Shown in pieces: positions 8,249 through 15,314 of a DNA stretch of 37,775 nucleotides (position 1 is its first letter; each line of letters opens with the position of its first letter). The stretch is from assembly GCA_003162425.1 (NCBI GenBank), contig PMOK01000234.1, positions 1-37,775 on the forward strand. Direction: 5' to 3'. Under the pieces are notes generated by a model. The model was given only the letters and a program-made list of their open reading frames with translations, did not search any database and was not told the DNA's origin. Source of the DNA: Bryobacterales bacterium. GTDB lineage: Bacteria; Acidobacteriota; Terriglobia; Bryobacterales; Bryobacteraceae. The position numbers were made by a program, and so were the translations under genes.

Positions 8249-8293
8249 GGTGCTCTTCTTGCTATGACGGCTGCAGCGTTTGAAGCGTGGAGT
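7913..8293 (-). repeat. Direct repeat copy B
   Basis: This is the counterpart of 4343-4727 in the same orientation and includes the same upstream flank (GCTATGACGG to GAAGCGTGGAG). The two copies enclose about 3.2 kb holding the Cys-rich, propeller and redoxin genes. Recombination between them could delete that island. Confidence 0.8.
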
Positions 8294-8474
8294 CAAGGCT
8301 GTGGCAAGGTTCGCGGCCAGGCATTGCGGAGGGCCCGTTACACCTCTAATTCCTTATTCCGACCCAGCTTAGGCGATTCATCCCAACCCCTTTGGCAATT
8401 TGAATCGGATGCCCTCGCCCACGACTTAGTGGTGGGCTATGCAGGTATCCCCAAAACCTGCCGATAGCAGACAA

Positions 8475-9149
8475 ATGGCGACGACAACGACTAATCATGG
8501 CGGCATTACCCGAGTACTCGTGGCCGACGATCACGGAGTCGTTCGAAAAGGTCTGCGCTTCCTGCTGCAAACCGATCCCACCATCGAAGTGGTCGGCGAA
8601 GCCTCCGATGGACGGGAGGCGGTCCGAATGACCGAACAGCTCTCGCCCGATGTCGTGGTGATGGATATCACCATGCCGCAACTCAACGGCATCGATGCCG
8701 CATCGCAAATCGTCAAGCGCGATCCGGAAATCGGAATCATCATGCTGAGCATGCACTGCGACGAGACATTTCTAGTGCGCGCCCTCGCGGCCGGCGCTCA
8801 AGGCTATTTGCTCAAGGATTGCGCCGAGGCCGATTTGCTGCAAGCGGTCCGCGCTGTCGCCAACAAGAAACTTTTCTTCAGCCCAACCATCACGCAAACG
8901 CTGCTCGAGGATTACATGCGGCAGATGCAGAACGAAGGGCTGTCGGATTCCTACGATCTTCTCACCGAACGCGAGAAGGAAGTTCTGCAGTTGTTAGCGG
9001 AGGGCAAATCCAATAAGGAAGCAGCCAGCCTGCTCAACGTCAGCCTCTACACAGTGGAAACACACCGGAGCAGGCTAATGGCGAAGTTGAATCTGCATAG
9101 CACCGCCGACATCGTGCTCTACGCGGTGCGCAAGCGCATCATCCAATAG
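8475..9149 (+). CDS. NarL/FixJ-family response regulator
   Basis: A two-domain transcriptional regulator of about 224 residues. The receiver domain (residues 11-125) shows the acidic pocket VADDH, the phospho-acceptor D64 (VVVMDITMP) and the conserved lysine in YLLKD. The C-terminal LuxR-type helix-turn-helix begins at LTEREKEVLQLLAEG and includes the recognition segment YTVETHRSRL. The ATG at 8475 is preferred over one at 8439 because the added residues look unlike a receiver N-terminus. No histidine kinase gene lies nearby, so it is an orphan here. A 7-base tandem repeat follows its stop. Confidence 0.9.
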   Translation: MATTTTNHGGITRVLVADDHGVVRKGLRFLLQTDPTIEVVGEASDGREAVRMTEQLSPDVVVMDITMPQLNGIDAASQIVKRDPEIGIIMLSMHCDETFLVRALAAGAQGYLLKDCAEADLLQAVRAVANKKLFFSPTITQTLLEDYMRQMQNEGLSDSYDLLTEREKEVLQLLAEGKSNKEAASLLNVSLYTVETHRSRLMAKLNLHSTADIVLYAVRKRIIQ

Positions 9150-9163
9150 GCCTGCGCACCGAA

Positions 9164-9184
9164 CGAGAAACGAGAAACGAGAAA
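9164..9184. repeat. 7-bp tandem repeat (CGAGAAA x3)
   Basis: Three exact head-to-tail copies of CGAGAAA fill most of the 40-base gap between the convergent response-regulator and DUF4115-protein genes. Similar short-period repeats occur at three other gene ends in this window. Confidence 0.8.
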
Positions 9185-9189
9185 CGGCT

Positions 9190-10515
9190 TTACCCCGCGT
9201 CCGGCGCGTGGATCTTGTACGCGCCGTCCTTAAATGAGATGTCCCGGATCTTCCCGGTGGGCCCTAGCGGTCCGATCTCTTTCCCGTTGAAGCGCACAAT
9301 CAGTCCACCCGCATTCCCAGTGCGCAAGGTCGCGCCCGCCGTGAGCTCCAGCGTGTGAGTCTCATTCGCTTCGAGCGTCTTGGCCAACAGCCGTTTGCCG
9401 CTCGCATCCGTAACGGCCACCCAAGCCGGCTGGCGCGCTTCGATATCGACGTGCATGACCGAGGAGTTTGGCATTGATGCTCTTGGCTTGGGGGCGGGCA
9501 CGACGGCAGCCGGAGGAGGCGCGACACTGGCGGCCACGACGCTGCTCTCCACCGGCTCCCCTTGTTTAGGCGACCACAGCAGAACCACCGCGGAAACTAC
9601 TCCTATGATCAGGATGGCCGCGATTGCATAGGATCTCCAGCCGCGGCCCGAGCTGATCTTCGGTGCAAGTACAGGTGTGGGTAAAGGCGTGGGTGCGGGT
9701 AAAGGCGTGGGCGCCGGTGCGGGCAATTGTGCCGGTGGCGTAATCCGTTCAAATTGGCGAGTGGCCTGAGCGCAAAAGTTTTCTACCGAACCCAGCAGGT
9801 TGCGAAAGCTCTCTTCAGTCGCGCTGGAAGTATCGCGCAGCTCGTGGATGGATTGCGAATGATCTTCCACCGTGCTCTCCAGACGAGAGATCCGTTTGGA
9901 CAGGTTCGCTTCCACTTCCCGGACCAGGATCGGCCACTTGGACTGCTCGGCCGAGAGTACGCCGCGATCGTGACGTTCTTTGAACATCCGGGCGCCCATG
10001 CCGGGGTCGATTACCGCGGGAAGATGCGTGGTTTGATCCAGATTAGCCTGATCCAGTTTGGCTGGATCCCGCTCTTCGGAAGCTCCCAGCAGTATCTGGA
10101 TTTCGTCGGCAATGCGCAAAGCGTCGCGGCGCGAGAGGCACCGCCATTCGCTCGGCTCGGTTTCGTGGTCGGCATGATATAAACCGAAACCGATCAACTC
10201 ATCTTCGCCAATAGCTTCCGTGATGCGCGTGAATTGCGCAATGGTGGCGCGGCGCAGCGACGTAGTGCCGTCGAAGGCTGCGGAGAATGCCTGCACCTGC
10301 TCGGCCGACGCCGGACCCACATATTCAGCGGTGAAATTCAGAGACTCGTTGTCGAAGTCGAAAGCCAGCCACTCGCCGCGGTCCTTTTCAATACGGACGT
10401 CTTCGGCCAGCATCTGGAAGAACTTTTCCGCTTCTTGCACAACGCTCGAAAGTTTATGCAGAGGGATTCCCACTCCTCCGCGATTCAGTTCCACTCGAAT
10501 GCGCAAACGCGCCAT
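9190..10515 (-). CDS. Membrane protein with coiled coil, Pro-rich linker and DUF4115 (RodZ-type) C-terminus
   Basis: A 441-residue protein from the ATG at 10515, whose first base overlaps the stop of the upstream TPR gene. Order: an unrecognised N-terminal domain (1-150), a coiled coil (about 195-250), a repeated Pro-Ala-Leu stretch (258-285, encoded by a near 18-base repeat), one membrane helix (296-314, YAIAAILIIGVVSAVVLLW), and a domain at 355-428 resembling the RodZ C-terminal DUF4115 fold (PAWVAVTDASGKRLLAKTLE). The N-terminal helix-turn-helix of RodZ is absent. The topology suggests a cytoplasmic N-terminus and a periplasmic tail. It is last in a three-gene operon; the function is unknown. 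Confidence 0.8.
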   Translation of the reverse strand: MARLRIRVELNRGGVGIPLHKLSSVVQEAEKFFQMLAEDVRIEKDRGEWLAFDFDNESLNFTAEYVGPASAEQVQAFSAAFDGTTSLRRATIAQFTRITEAIGEDELIGFGLYHADHETEPSEWRCLSRRDALRIADEIQILLGASEERDPAKLDQANLDQTTHLPAVIDPGMGARMFKERHDRGVLSAEQSKWPILVREVEANLSKRISRLESTVEDHSQSIHELRDTSSATEESFRNLLGSVENFCAQATRQFERITPPAQLPAPAPTPLPAPTPLPTPVLAPKISSGRGWRSYAIAAILIIGVVSAVVLLWSPKQGEPVESSVVAASVAPPPAAVVPAPKPRASMPNSSVMHVDIEARQPAWVAVTDASGKRLLAKTLEANETHTLELTAGATLRTGNAGGLIVRFNGKEIGPLGPTGKIRDISFKDGAYKIHAPDAG

Positions 10516-11345
10516 TACTTCCTCCCTGCCGTGGACGCGGCGGCCGCGGCGGGCGTTCGAAGCGCGGACATGATCCGGCCACTTGCAAAACGCAAATTGT
10601 GCCAGGCCTCCACGCACTCAGGCTCCCGCTCCACGATGCGGCTACAGTAACGAAAAGCAGCCTCGTATTCACGATTCTCGAGCGCCACGGCGGCCAGTCC
10701 TTGCAAAGCTACCGGAGACTCGGGGAAAAGCTCCAGCAGCCGCGAGGAATAGCGCCTGGCGTTCTCCAGGTCGTGCGCCTCCATACACAAGGCGATTAAG
10801 TTCGAAAGAGCCTCCTCGGATTTGGGATCCGAGGCCAGCAGCCGTTGGTACGCACCCTCGGCCTCCTGGTGACGGCCCAATAGTTGCAGCGCCACGGCCT
10901 TGCCGAAAAGAACTCGCAGGCGCGCGGCATCGGACCAACAGCGGTCAAAGTTAGCAAGCGCCTCTTCGGGACGATTCAGATGCAGCAAACACGCGCCCAA
11001 CCCGAGCCGCACATCATCCCGATGCGCATCCACCTCGAGCACCCTTTGAAAAGCCTGGCCAGCTTCCGCCCAGCGGCCTAGGTGATGCAAGCAAATGCCG
11101 AGCCTGAACTGCGCGTACGCATTCTGCGGGGGCGGCTCTAACGTGGCCGAAGTGAAATAGCTGCCGGCCGCTTCTTCATAGCGCTCCAAGGCAAACTGGA
11201 CATCCCCGCGCAGCGTATAAAAATCGGGCAGGTTCTCGCTCGGCGTGGTGAGCGCATCCAACGCTTCCTGATAGCGCCCCGCCGAATGCAATGCCAAAGC
11301 GGCCTCAATCTGGTTTCGGATGGCGGGTCTGGCTGCGCTGGACAT
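10515..11345 (-). CDS. TPR-repeat protein
   Basis: A 276-residue protein made almost wholly of tetratricopeptide repeats (for example HSAGRYQEALDAL, FRLGICLHHLGRWAEAGQAF, LGACLLHLNRPEEALANF, ALQLLGRHQEAEGAYQRL). No signal sequence is seen, so it is probably cytoplasmic and acts as a protein-binding scaffold. Its ATG is 2 bases after the stop of the upstream gene, and its TAA overlaps the next ATG by one base (TAATG), so the three genes are tightly coupled. It probably bridges the cytoplasmic parts of the two flanking membrane proteins; that is inference. Confidence 0.85.
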   Translation of the reverse strand: MSSAARPAIRNQIEAALALHSAGRYQEALDALTTPSENLPDFYTLRGDVQFALERYEEAAGSYFTSATLEPPPQNAYAQFRLGICLHHLGRWAEAGQAFQRVLEVDAHRDDVRLGLGACLLHLNRPEEALANFDRCWSDAARLRVLFGKAVALQLLGRHQEAEGAYQRLLASDPKSEEALSNLIALCMEAHDLENARRYSSRLLELFPESPVALQGLAAVALENREYEAAFRYCSRIVEREPECVEAWHNLRFASGRIMSALRTPAAAAASTAGRK

Positions 11346-11347
11346 TC

Positions 11348-12391
11348 TTATGCGCCTCCCACTTGTGAGAACGACATCCGCACTCGCTCGACGTCCGCAG
11401 GTTGGTCCGGCTGTTCCAGAAATCCGAGCCCGCCGGTTGCCAGCCGGTTATCGGTCCAGTAGTCGGCTGCGTTGCCTTCCAGATAAAGCTTGAACGTAGC
11501 GCCACTCACGTCCATCCTGATCTGGAGCGCCGGGCTGTTTTCCGCGAGAATCAGCACTTTGCTCGAGTGCGGGCTCTCGATTCCCTGGTACACCGTGAAG
11601 TGCTCCACGGAAAGAGCTGGCGAGGGCCCCGGCCGAAGCGCTTTGATAGCCATGGCGTAATAATTGTCGGTGTCCTTGGCGCGAAAAGTCCAGGCCAGCG
11701 CCCGGTCACTGACTTTCCAGGTAAATTCGAGCCGGCAATCGGTGGCGCCCAGCGACGGGCGATATAACACCAGTTGGCGCGCCAGCTTGGCTCCGATAGG
11801 TGCGGAGGACTCGCGCATCCAGCTTCCGCCTTGAATTGCCGCTTCCACCGATGCCTGTCGGTGCGGCCGGTACACTCGCAACAGAATCGGTGTCGCGATG
11901 CCAGCCGCCAACGCGCCGCCTAACAGCAGCTTGCCGGCGAGAGACAATCGAAATGTCCAGTGGCGCGCGGTTTGGAGTTGCGGAACAGAAACCGGCGCCT
12001 CAGCCGCATGCAGTGCCAAAGGCTCCGGACGGGGAACGGGTGGTGGAGCACTTTCAGTGATAGCGGATATTCTGGAACTGGGGCGAGCCATTTTCGGAAT
12101 CACCATCTCCCATTGCACGGTGGAACCAGAGTCTCTGGTCCCCTCGCTTACGCGCGGGGCTAAATCGTCATCGTTTGCAGGTTTGTAGCCCCGCGCGTCA
12201 GCAAGGGGACCGTCAGGTTCGTGGAACGCGACGACCGGCAGCGTCGATTTGGCGGATTCGAGCGCGACGAATAACGTGGACCACTGCACGCGGAACTCGA
12301 AGCTCACCGCTCGATCGCCGTCACCCGCGTCACCGCTGGTGAGTCCGATCGGCCGCCGAGGTTCGACGATTCTGGCCTGTGAATCCAACAT
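11348..12391 (-). CDS. Single-pass membrane protein with LamG-like C-terminal domain, carrying an in-frame repeat insertion
   Basis: A 347-residue protein with a poorly conserved N-terminal part, one membrane helix (about 150-171, KLLLGGALAAGIATPILL) and a C-terminal beta-sandwich (about 200-345: LEFTWKVSDRALAWTFRAKD, NYYAMAIKAL, FKLYLEGN). The latter looks like the concanavalin/laminin-G or DUF1080 type, often involved in carbohydrate binding. Residues 61-85 are encoded by a 74-bp palindromic element (family III) that keeps the frame open. First gene of the operon with the TPR and DUF4115 proteins. A promoter lies at 12460-12489. Function unknown. Confidence 0.75.
   Translation of the reverse strand: MLDSQARIVEPRRPIGLTSGDAGDGDRAVSFEFRVQWSTLFVALESAKSTLPVVAFHEPDGPLADARGYKPANDDDLAPRVSEGTRDSGSTVQWEMVIPKMARPSSRISAITESAPPPVPRPEPLALHAAEAPVSVPQLQTARHWTFRLSLAGKLLLGGALAAGIATPILLRVYRPHRQASVEAAIQGGSWMRESSAPIGAKLARQLVLYRPSLGATDCRLEFTWKVSDRALAWTFRAKDTDNYYAMAIKALRPGPSPALSVEHFTVYQGIESPHSSKVLILAENSPALQIRMDVSGATFKLYLEGNAADYWTDNRLATGGLGFLEQPDQPADVERVRMSFSQVGGA
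12138..12211. repeat. Palindromic element, family III, inside a coding sequence
   Basis: Arms GGTCCCCTCGCTTACGCGCG (from 12138) and CGCGCGTCAGCAAGGGGAC (to 12211) are near inverted copies around a spacer of about 22 bases, with the GGGGCTA/TAGCCCC ends facing inward. The same arms occur at 26637-26745. Here the element lies within the LamG-like membrane protein gene, in frame. Confidence 0.75.
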
Positions 12392-12459
12392 ATATGACCT
12401 GCCCGGCGAACCTGCTGAAACGTCGGGCTAGGCCGGGTCCGGAGCCAGTGCTTGGACAA

Positions 12460-12489
12460 CTTATACACAATATGATGGGGCGTTGTCAA
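12460..12489 (-). promoter_or_regulatory. Promoter of the LamG-TPR-DUF4115 operon
   Basis: On the minus strand, TTGACA (12484-12489, a perfect consensus) and TATAAG (12460-12465) are separated by 18 bases. The expected start is about 60 bases upstream of the ATG at 12391. It is back to back with the promoter at 12506-12534. Confidence 0.65.
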
Positions 12490-12505
12490 TAGCTGTTGCT
12501 ATATC

Positions 12506-12534
12506 TTGAGGTTAGGGTGCAGATACTGTATAAT
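12506..12534 (+). promoter_or_regulatory. Consensus promoter driving a probably leaderless gene
   Basis: TTGAGG (12506-12511) and a perfect TATAAT (12529-12534) are separated by 17 bases. Transcription should begin about 7 bases after the -10 box, at or next to the GTG at 12541. This implies an mRNA without a leader. Confidence 0.7.
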
Positions 12535-12540
12535 TTGATC

Positions 12541-12918
12541 GTGCCGTCAGCCAGGCAATCAGCGGCCAAGCCGGCAGCGGCGATCGTCAACGCGACGGCC
12601 AGGACTCGTTCTGTTATCGAAGATCTGCAAGCCCGGTTGACGGCGGTTCCGCCCGTCCAATCTCGCGACGAGTCGGTCGACGATCTCGAGCAACAGCTCC
12701 AGGCGTATTTCGATCGCGCAACACCCACCTCTCCGCGATCCAAAATTCTGGATGAACTGCGCAGCCGCGTCATTGACGGAGTAGTGGATCGAATCCTGGC
12801 CGAGTGGGCCAATCCCGAACAGCCTGCCGGACTCGGACCCGAGGTGATGGAGCGCTTGATCGAACGTGTGCTTGAGGAGTTTGGGAAAGCAGCTGAGTCC
12901 TCCAAGAGCCCGGCGTAG
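12541..12918 (+). CDS. Small hypothetical protein, probably translated from a leaderless mRNA
   Basis: A 125-residue protein from the GTG at 12541 (VPSARQSAAKPAAAIV). An upstream ATG-type extension to 12496 would begin before the promoter's -35 box, so the GTG is preferred. The N-terminal part is Ala-rich. The rest is charged and helical (VIEDLQARL, DDLEQQLQAYFDRA, LDELRSRVIDGVVDRILAEW, VMERLIERVLEEFGKA) and could form coiled coils. No membrane segment or signal is seen and no family is recognised. It is divergent from the membrane-protein operon, separated by only about 80 bases with opposed promoters, so co-regulation is possible. Confidence 0.6.
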   Translation: MPSARQSAAKPAAAIVNATARTRSVIEDLQARLTAVPPVQSRDESVDDLEQQLQAYFDRATPTSPRSKILDELRSRVIDGVVDRILAEWANPEQPAGLGPEVMERLIERVLEEFGKAAESSKSPA

Positions 12919-12939
12919 AATAAGAGCTGGTACTCCTCT

Positions 12940-13146
12940 TTGCCAAAAGAGAAGAAGATCGTTTTTCCACCCTTCTGGCTGGACCCTGCCAACGAGCAGC
13001 TTTGGATGGGTCTGGAGTCCGTTCCGCTCAATCGCAAGGCCTACGCCGTGCTGCATTTTCTCGCGCAACGCCCGGGCCCGTTGCTTTTCGAAAGCACCGG
13101 TCGCTTACGCTCGCGGTTCAGTAACGGGGCCGAACCGCGACCGTGA
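12940..13146 (+). pseudogene. N-terminal remnant of a winged-helix (CadC/OmpR-type) regulator, cut by a palindromic element
   Basis: From a TTG at 12940 the frame reads KIVFPPFWLDPANEQLWMG and ESVPLNRKAYAVLHFLAQRP, the first strands and helix of the winged-helix DNA-binding domain common in acidobacterial CadC-like/AAA regulators. The expected continuation (a second helix and recognition helix) is missing. After about residue 50 the sequence enters the inverted-repeat element at 13094-13158 and soon stops. The remnant is about 50 residues of a domain of about 100. It may be a relic of a larger regulator. Confidence 0.65.
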
Positions 13147-13158
13147 GGGAGACGGTGC
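13094..13158. repeat. Palindromic element, family IV
   Basis: Arms GCACCGGTCGCTTACGCTCG (from 13094) and CGACCGTGAGGGAGACGGTGC (to about 13158) are imperfect inverted copies, with perfect inner arms CGCGGTTC and GAACCGCG around a 12-base loop. It lies exactly where the winged-helix homology ends, so it marks the break in that gene. Confidence 0.7.
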
Positions 13159-13204
13159 CTTTGGCGTTTTTTATGCCATTCTTCAAAACCTCTGGCGCTC
13201 ACTA

Positions 13205-13233
13205 TTGACAACAACACACTAAAGTTTGATAAT
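13205..13233 (+). promoter_or_regulatory. dnaK promoter, with a possible HspR site overlapping it
   Basis: TTGACA (13205-13210) and GATAAT (13228-13233) have a 17-base spacer. An imperfect inverted repeat, CTAAAGTTT (13219-13227) and AAACTAAAG (13245-13253), overlaps the -10 box and start site. The right arm ACTAAAG differs by one base from the HspR (HAIR) half-site ACTCAAG, but the arm spacing is not the canonical 7 bases. The promoter is well supported; the operator is weak. Confidence 0.65.
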
Positions 13234-13287
13234 GGGAACAGGCTAAACTAAAGACGCCGGAATCTCACTCCGGAGGATAGAGGAAAG

Positions 13288-15222
13288 ATGAGCAAAATCA
13301 TAGGCATAGACTTGGGAACGACCAATTCAGTCGTCTCCGTGATGGAGGGTGGGCAGGCTGTTGTAATCCCCAACCAGGAAGGCGGCCGGACCACGCCGTC
13401 GGTGGTAGGGTTCACCAAGAGCGGTGAGCGCCTGGTGGGCACAGTGGCCAAGCGGCAGTCCGTCACGAATCCGGAGAACACGGTTTATTCGATCAAGCGC
13501 TTCATGGGCCGCAGGTTCAACGAAGTCTCCGAGGAAATGAAGCTAGTACCATACAAAGTCGTCGCCGGCGAAAACGGTGATGCGCGCGTCGAGATCATGG
13601 GCAAACGCTATTCTCCGCCCGAGATCTCCGCCATGATTCTGACCAAGCTGAAGGAAGCGGCGGAAGCTTACCTGGGTGAAAAGGTCACGAAAGCCGTGAT
13701 CACGGTGCCGGCGTATTTCAACGATACGCAGCGCCAGGCCACCAAGGACGCGGGACAAATTGCCGGCCTGGAAGTGATGCGAATCATCAATGAGCCGACC
13801 GCTGCCGCGCTGGCCTATGGCCTTGATAAGAAGAAGAACGAAACCATCGCGGTCTACGATTTCGGCGGCGGCACCTTCGATATTTCGATTTTGGAAGTAG
13901 GCGATGGAGTTGTGGAGGTGAAATCCACCAACGGCGATACGCACCTGGGCGGCGACAACCTCGATCAGCGGATTATCGACTGGCTGGTGCAAGAGTTCAA
14001 GAAGGAAACCGGCGTGGATGTCTCCAAGGATCAGATGGCGCTGCAGCGTCTGAAGGAAGCGGCGGAGAAGGCCAAGATCGAGTTGTCCACGGTGCTGGAA
14101 ACTGAACTCAATCTGCCGTTCCTGACGGCGGACGCAAGCGGCCCCAAGCATATGAACGTGAAGCTGACCCGCGCGCGGCTGGAGCAAATGACGGCGGACA
14201 TTCTGGACCGCGCGAGCGGTCCCTGCCGGCAGGCTCTGTCAGATGCCGGAACCACTCCGGCACAGATCGATGAAGTGGTTCTGGTGGGCGGTTCCACGCG
14301 CATGCCGAAGGTGCAGCAACAGGTGCGCGACCTGTTCGCCAAGGAACCTAACAAGAGCGTGAATCCGGATGAAGTGGTAGCGGTGGGCGCGGCAGTGCAG
14401 GGCGGCGTGCTGGGAGGCGAAGTGAAGGACGTGCTGCTTCTGGACGTTACTCCGTTGTCGCTCGGAATCGAAACGCTGGGCGGCGTGTTCACGCGCCTGA
14501 TTGAGCGCAACACTACCATCCCCACGCGCAAGAGCGAAATCTTCTCGACGGCCGCGGACAATCAAACGTCGGTCGAAATCAAAGTTTTCCAGGGCGAACG
14601 GTCCATGGCCGCCGATAACAAGTTGCTGGGCGTGTTCCAACTGGTGGGCATTCCTCCGGCTCCGCGCGGGTTGCCGCAAGTGGAAGTTACCTTCGACATC
14701 GACGCCAACGGCATCCTGAACGTGACCGCGAAGGATAAAGCCACCAATAATGAGCAGAAGATCACCATCACCTCTTCTTCGGGTCTGAGCAAGGACGAAG
14801 TGGAGAAGATGGCGCGCGACGCCGAGTCGCATACCTCCGACGATCGCAAGAAGAAGGAGGAAATCGAGTCGCGCAATCGCGCGGACGCGATGGTTTATAA
14901 CATCGAGAAGATGCTGAAGGAACATCGCGACAAGGTCAGCGCAGGCGACGCCAAAGCGGTGGACGACGCGCTCGAAGAGACCAAGAAAGCGATGTCGGAA
15001 GGCGGCATCGATAAGATCAATCAAGCCACGTCGAAGCTGGAGACTGCCAGTCACAAGTTGGCCGAAGCGATGTACAAAACCGCCAGCCAGAGTGCGGGAA
15101 CGCCCCCAGGTGGTGGAGCGCAGGGTGGTGGAGCGCCGACCGACGGCGACGCCAAACCCAAGGACGGCAAGAAGGACGACGTCGTAGACGCTGAGTTCGT
15201 AGATGTAGAAGACAAAAAGTAA
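13288..15222 (+). CDS. dnaK: Molecular chaperone DnaK (Hsp70)
   Basis: A full-length 644-residue Hsp70. The ATPase domain begins [15 protein letters not shown] and contains [22 protein letters not shown] and [12 protein letters not shown]. The substrate-binding domain begins about residue 385 ([14 protein letters not shown]), and the tail is Gly-rich, ending [11 protein letters not shown]. It is preceded by a good ribosome-binding site (GGAGG about 13 bases before the ATG, with a purine-rich stretch nearer). First gene of dnaK-dnaJ-hspR; grpE, often between dnaK and dnaJ, is not here. The gap to dnaJ holds two inverted repeats. Confidence 0.98.
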   Translation: MSKIIGIDLGTTNSVVSVMEGGQAVVIPNQEGGRTTPSVVGFTKSGERLVGTVAKRQSVTNPENTVYSIKRFMGRRFNEVSEEMKLVPYKVVAGENGDARVEIMGKRYSPPEISAMILTKLKEAAEAYLGEKVTKAVITVPAYFNDTQRQATKDAGQIAGLEVMRIINEPTAAALAYGLDKKKNETIAVYDFGGGTFDISILEVGDGVVEVKSTNGDTHLGGDNLDQRIIDWLVQEFKKETGVDVSKDQMALQRLKEAAEKAKIELSTVLETELNLPFLTADASGPKHMNVKLTRARLEQMTADILDRASGPCRQALSDAGTTPAQIDEVVLVGGSTRMPKVQQQVRDLFAKEPNKSVNPDEVVAVGAAVQGGVLGGEVKDVLLLDVTPLSLGIETLGGVFTRLIERNTTIPTRKSEIFSTAADNQTSVEIKVFQGERSMAADNKLLGVFQLVGIPPAPRGLPQVEVTFDIDANGILNVTAKDKATNNEQKITITSSSGLSKDEVEKMARDAESHTSDDRKKKEEIESRNRADAMVYNIEKMLKEHRDKVSAGDAKAVDDALEETKKAMSEGGIDKINQATSKLETASHKLAEAMYKTASQSAGTPPGGGAQGGGAPTDGDAKPKDGKKDDVVDAEFVDVEDKK

Positions 15223-15241
15223 CGAAACAAGTTTCGTTACT
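15218..15241. terminator. Hairpin spanning the dnaK stop codon
   Basis: AGTAACGAAAC (15218-15228) and GTTTCGTTACT (15231-15241) form a perfect 11-base stem with a minimal loop, and the TAA stop of dnaK lies inside the left arm. No clear T-run follows, so it may attenuate or stabilise the dnaK message rather than end it fully. Confidence 0.4.
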
Positions 15242-15244
15242 TCG

Positions 15245-15309
15245 TTCATCGGTTCCTCGGTTCTTCAGTTCCCAACCGAGGAACCGATGAACTGAAGAAC
15301 CGAAGAACG
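15245..15309. repeat. 8-bp-period repeat with an 18-bp perfect inverted repeat between dnaK and dnaJ
   Basis: The left arm TTCATCGGTTCCTCGGTT (15245-15262) pairs exactly with AACCGAGGAACCGATGAA (15274-15291). A second, overlapping pairing joins CGGTTCTTCAGTTC with GAACTGAAGAACCG. The whole is built from 8-base units of the type TCGGTTCy/AACCGAnG. The same unit type recurs after hspR at 16907-16940. Confidence 0.8.
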
Positions 15310-15314
15310 GTTTT

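Noticed and set aside
12940..13146. Short winged-helix protein as a working regulator
   Set aside because: It lacks the recognition helix and ends inside a repeat element, so it is listed as a remnant.
14239..15249. 336-codon reading frame antisense to dnaK
   Set aside because: It mirrors the codon pattern of dnaK, is rich in His, Arg and Leu as antisense frames of GC-rich genes are, and shows no domain.
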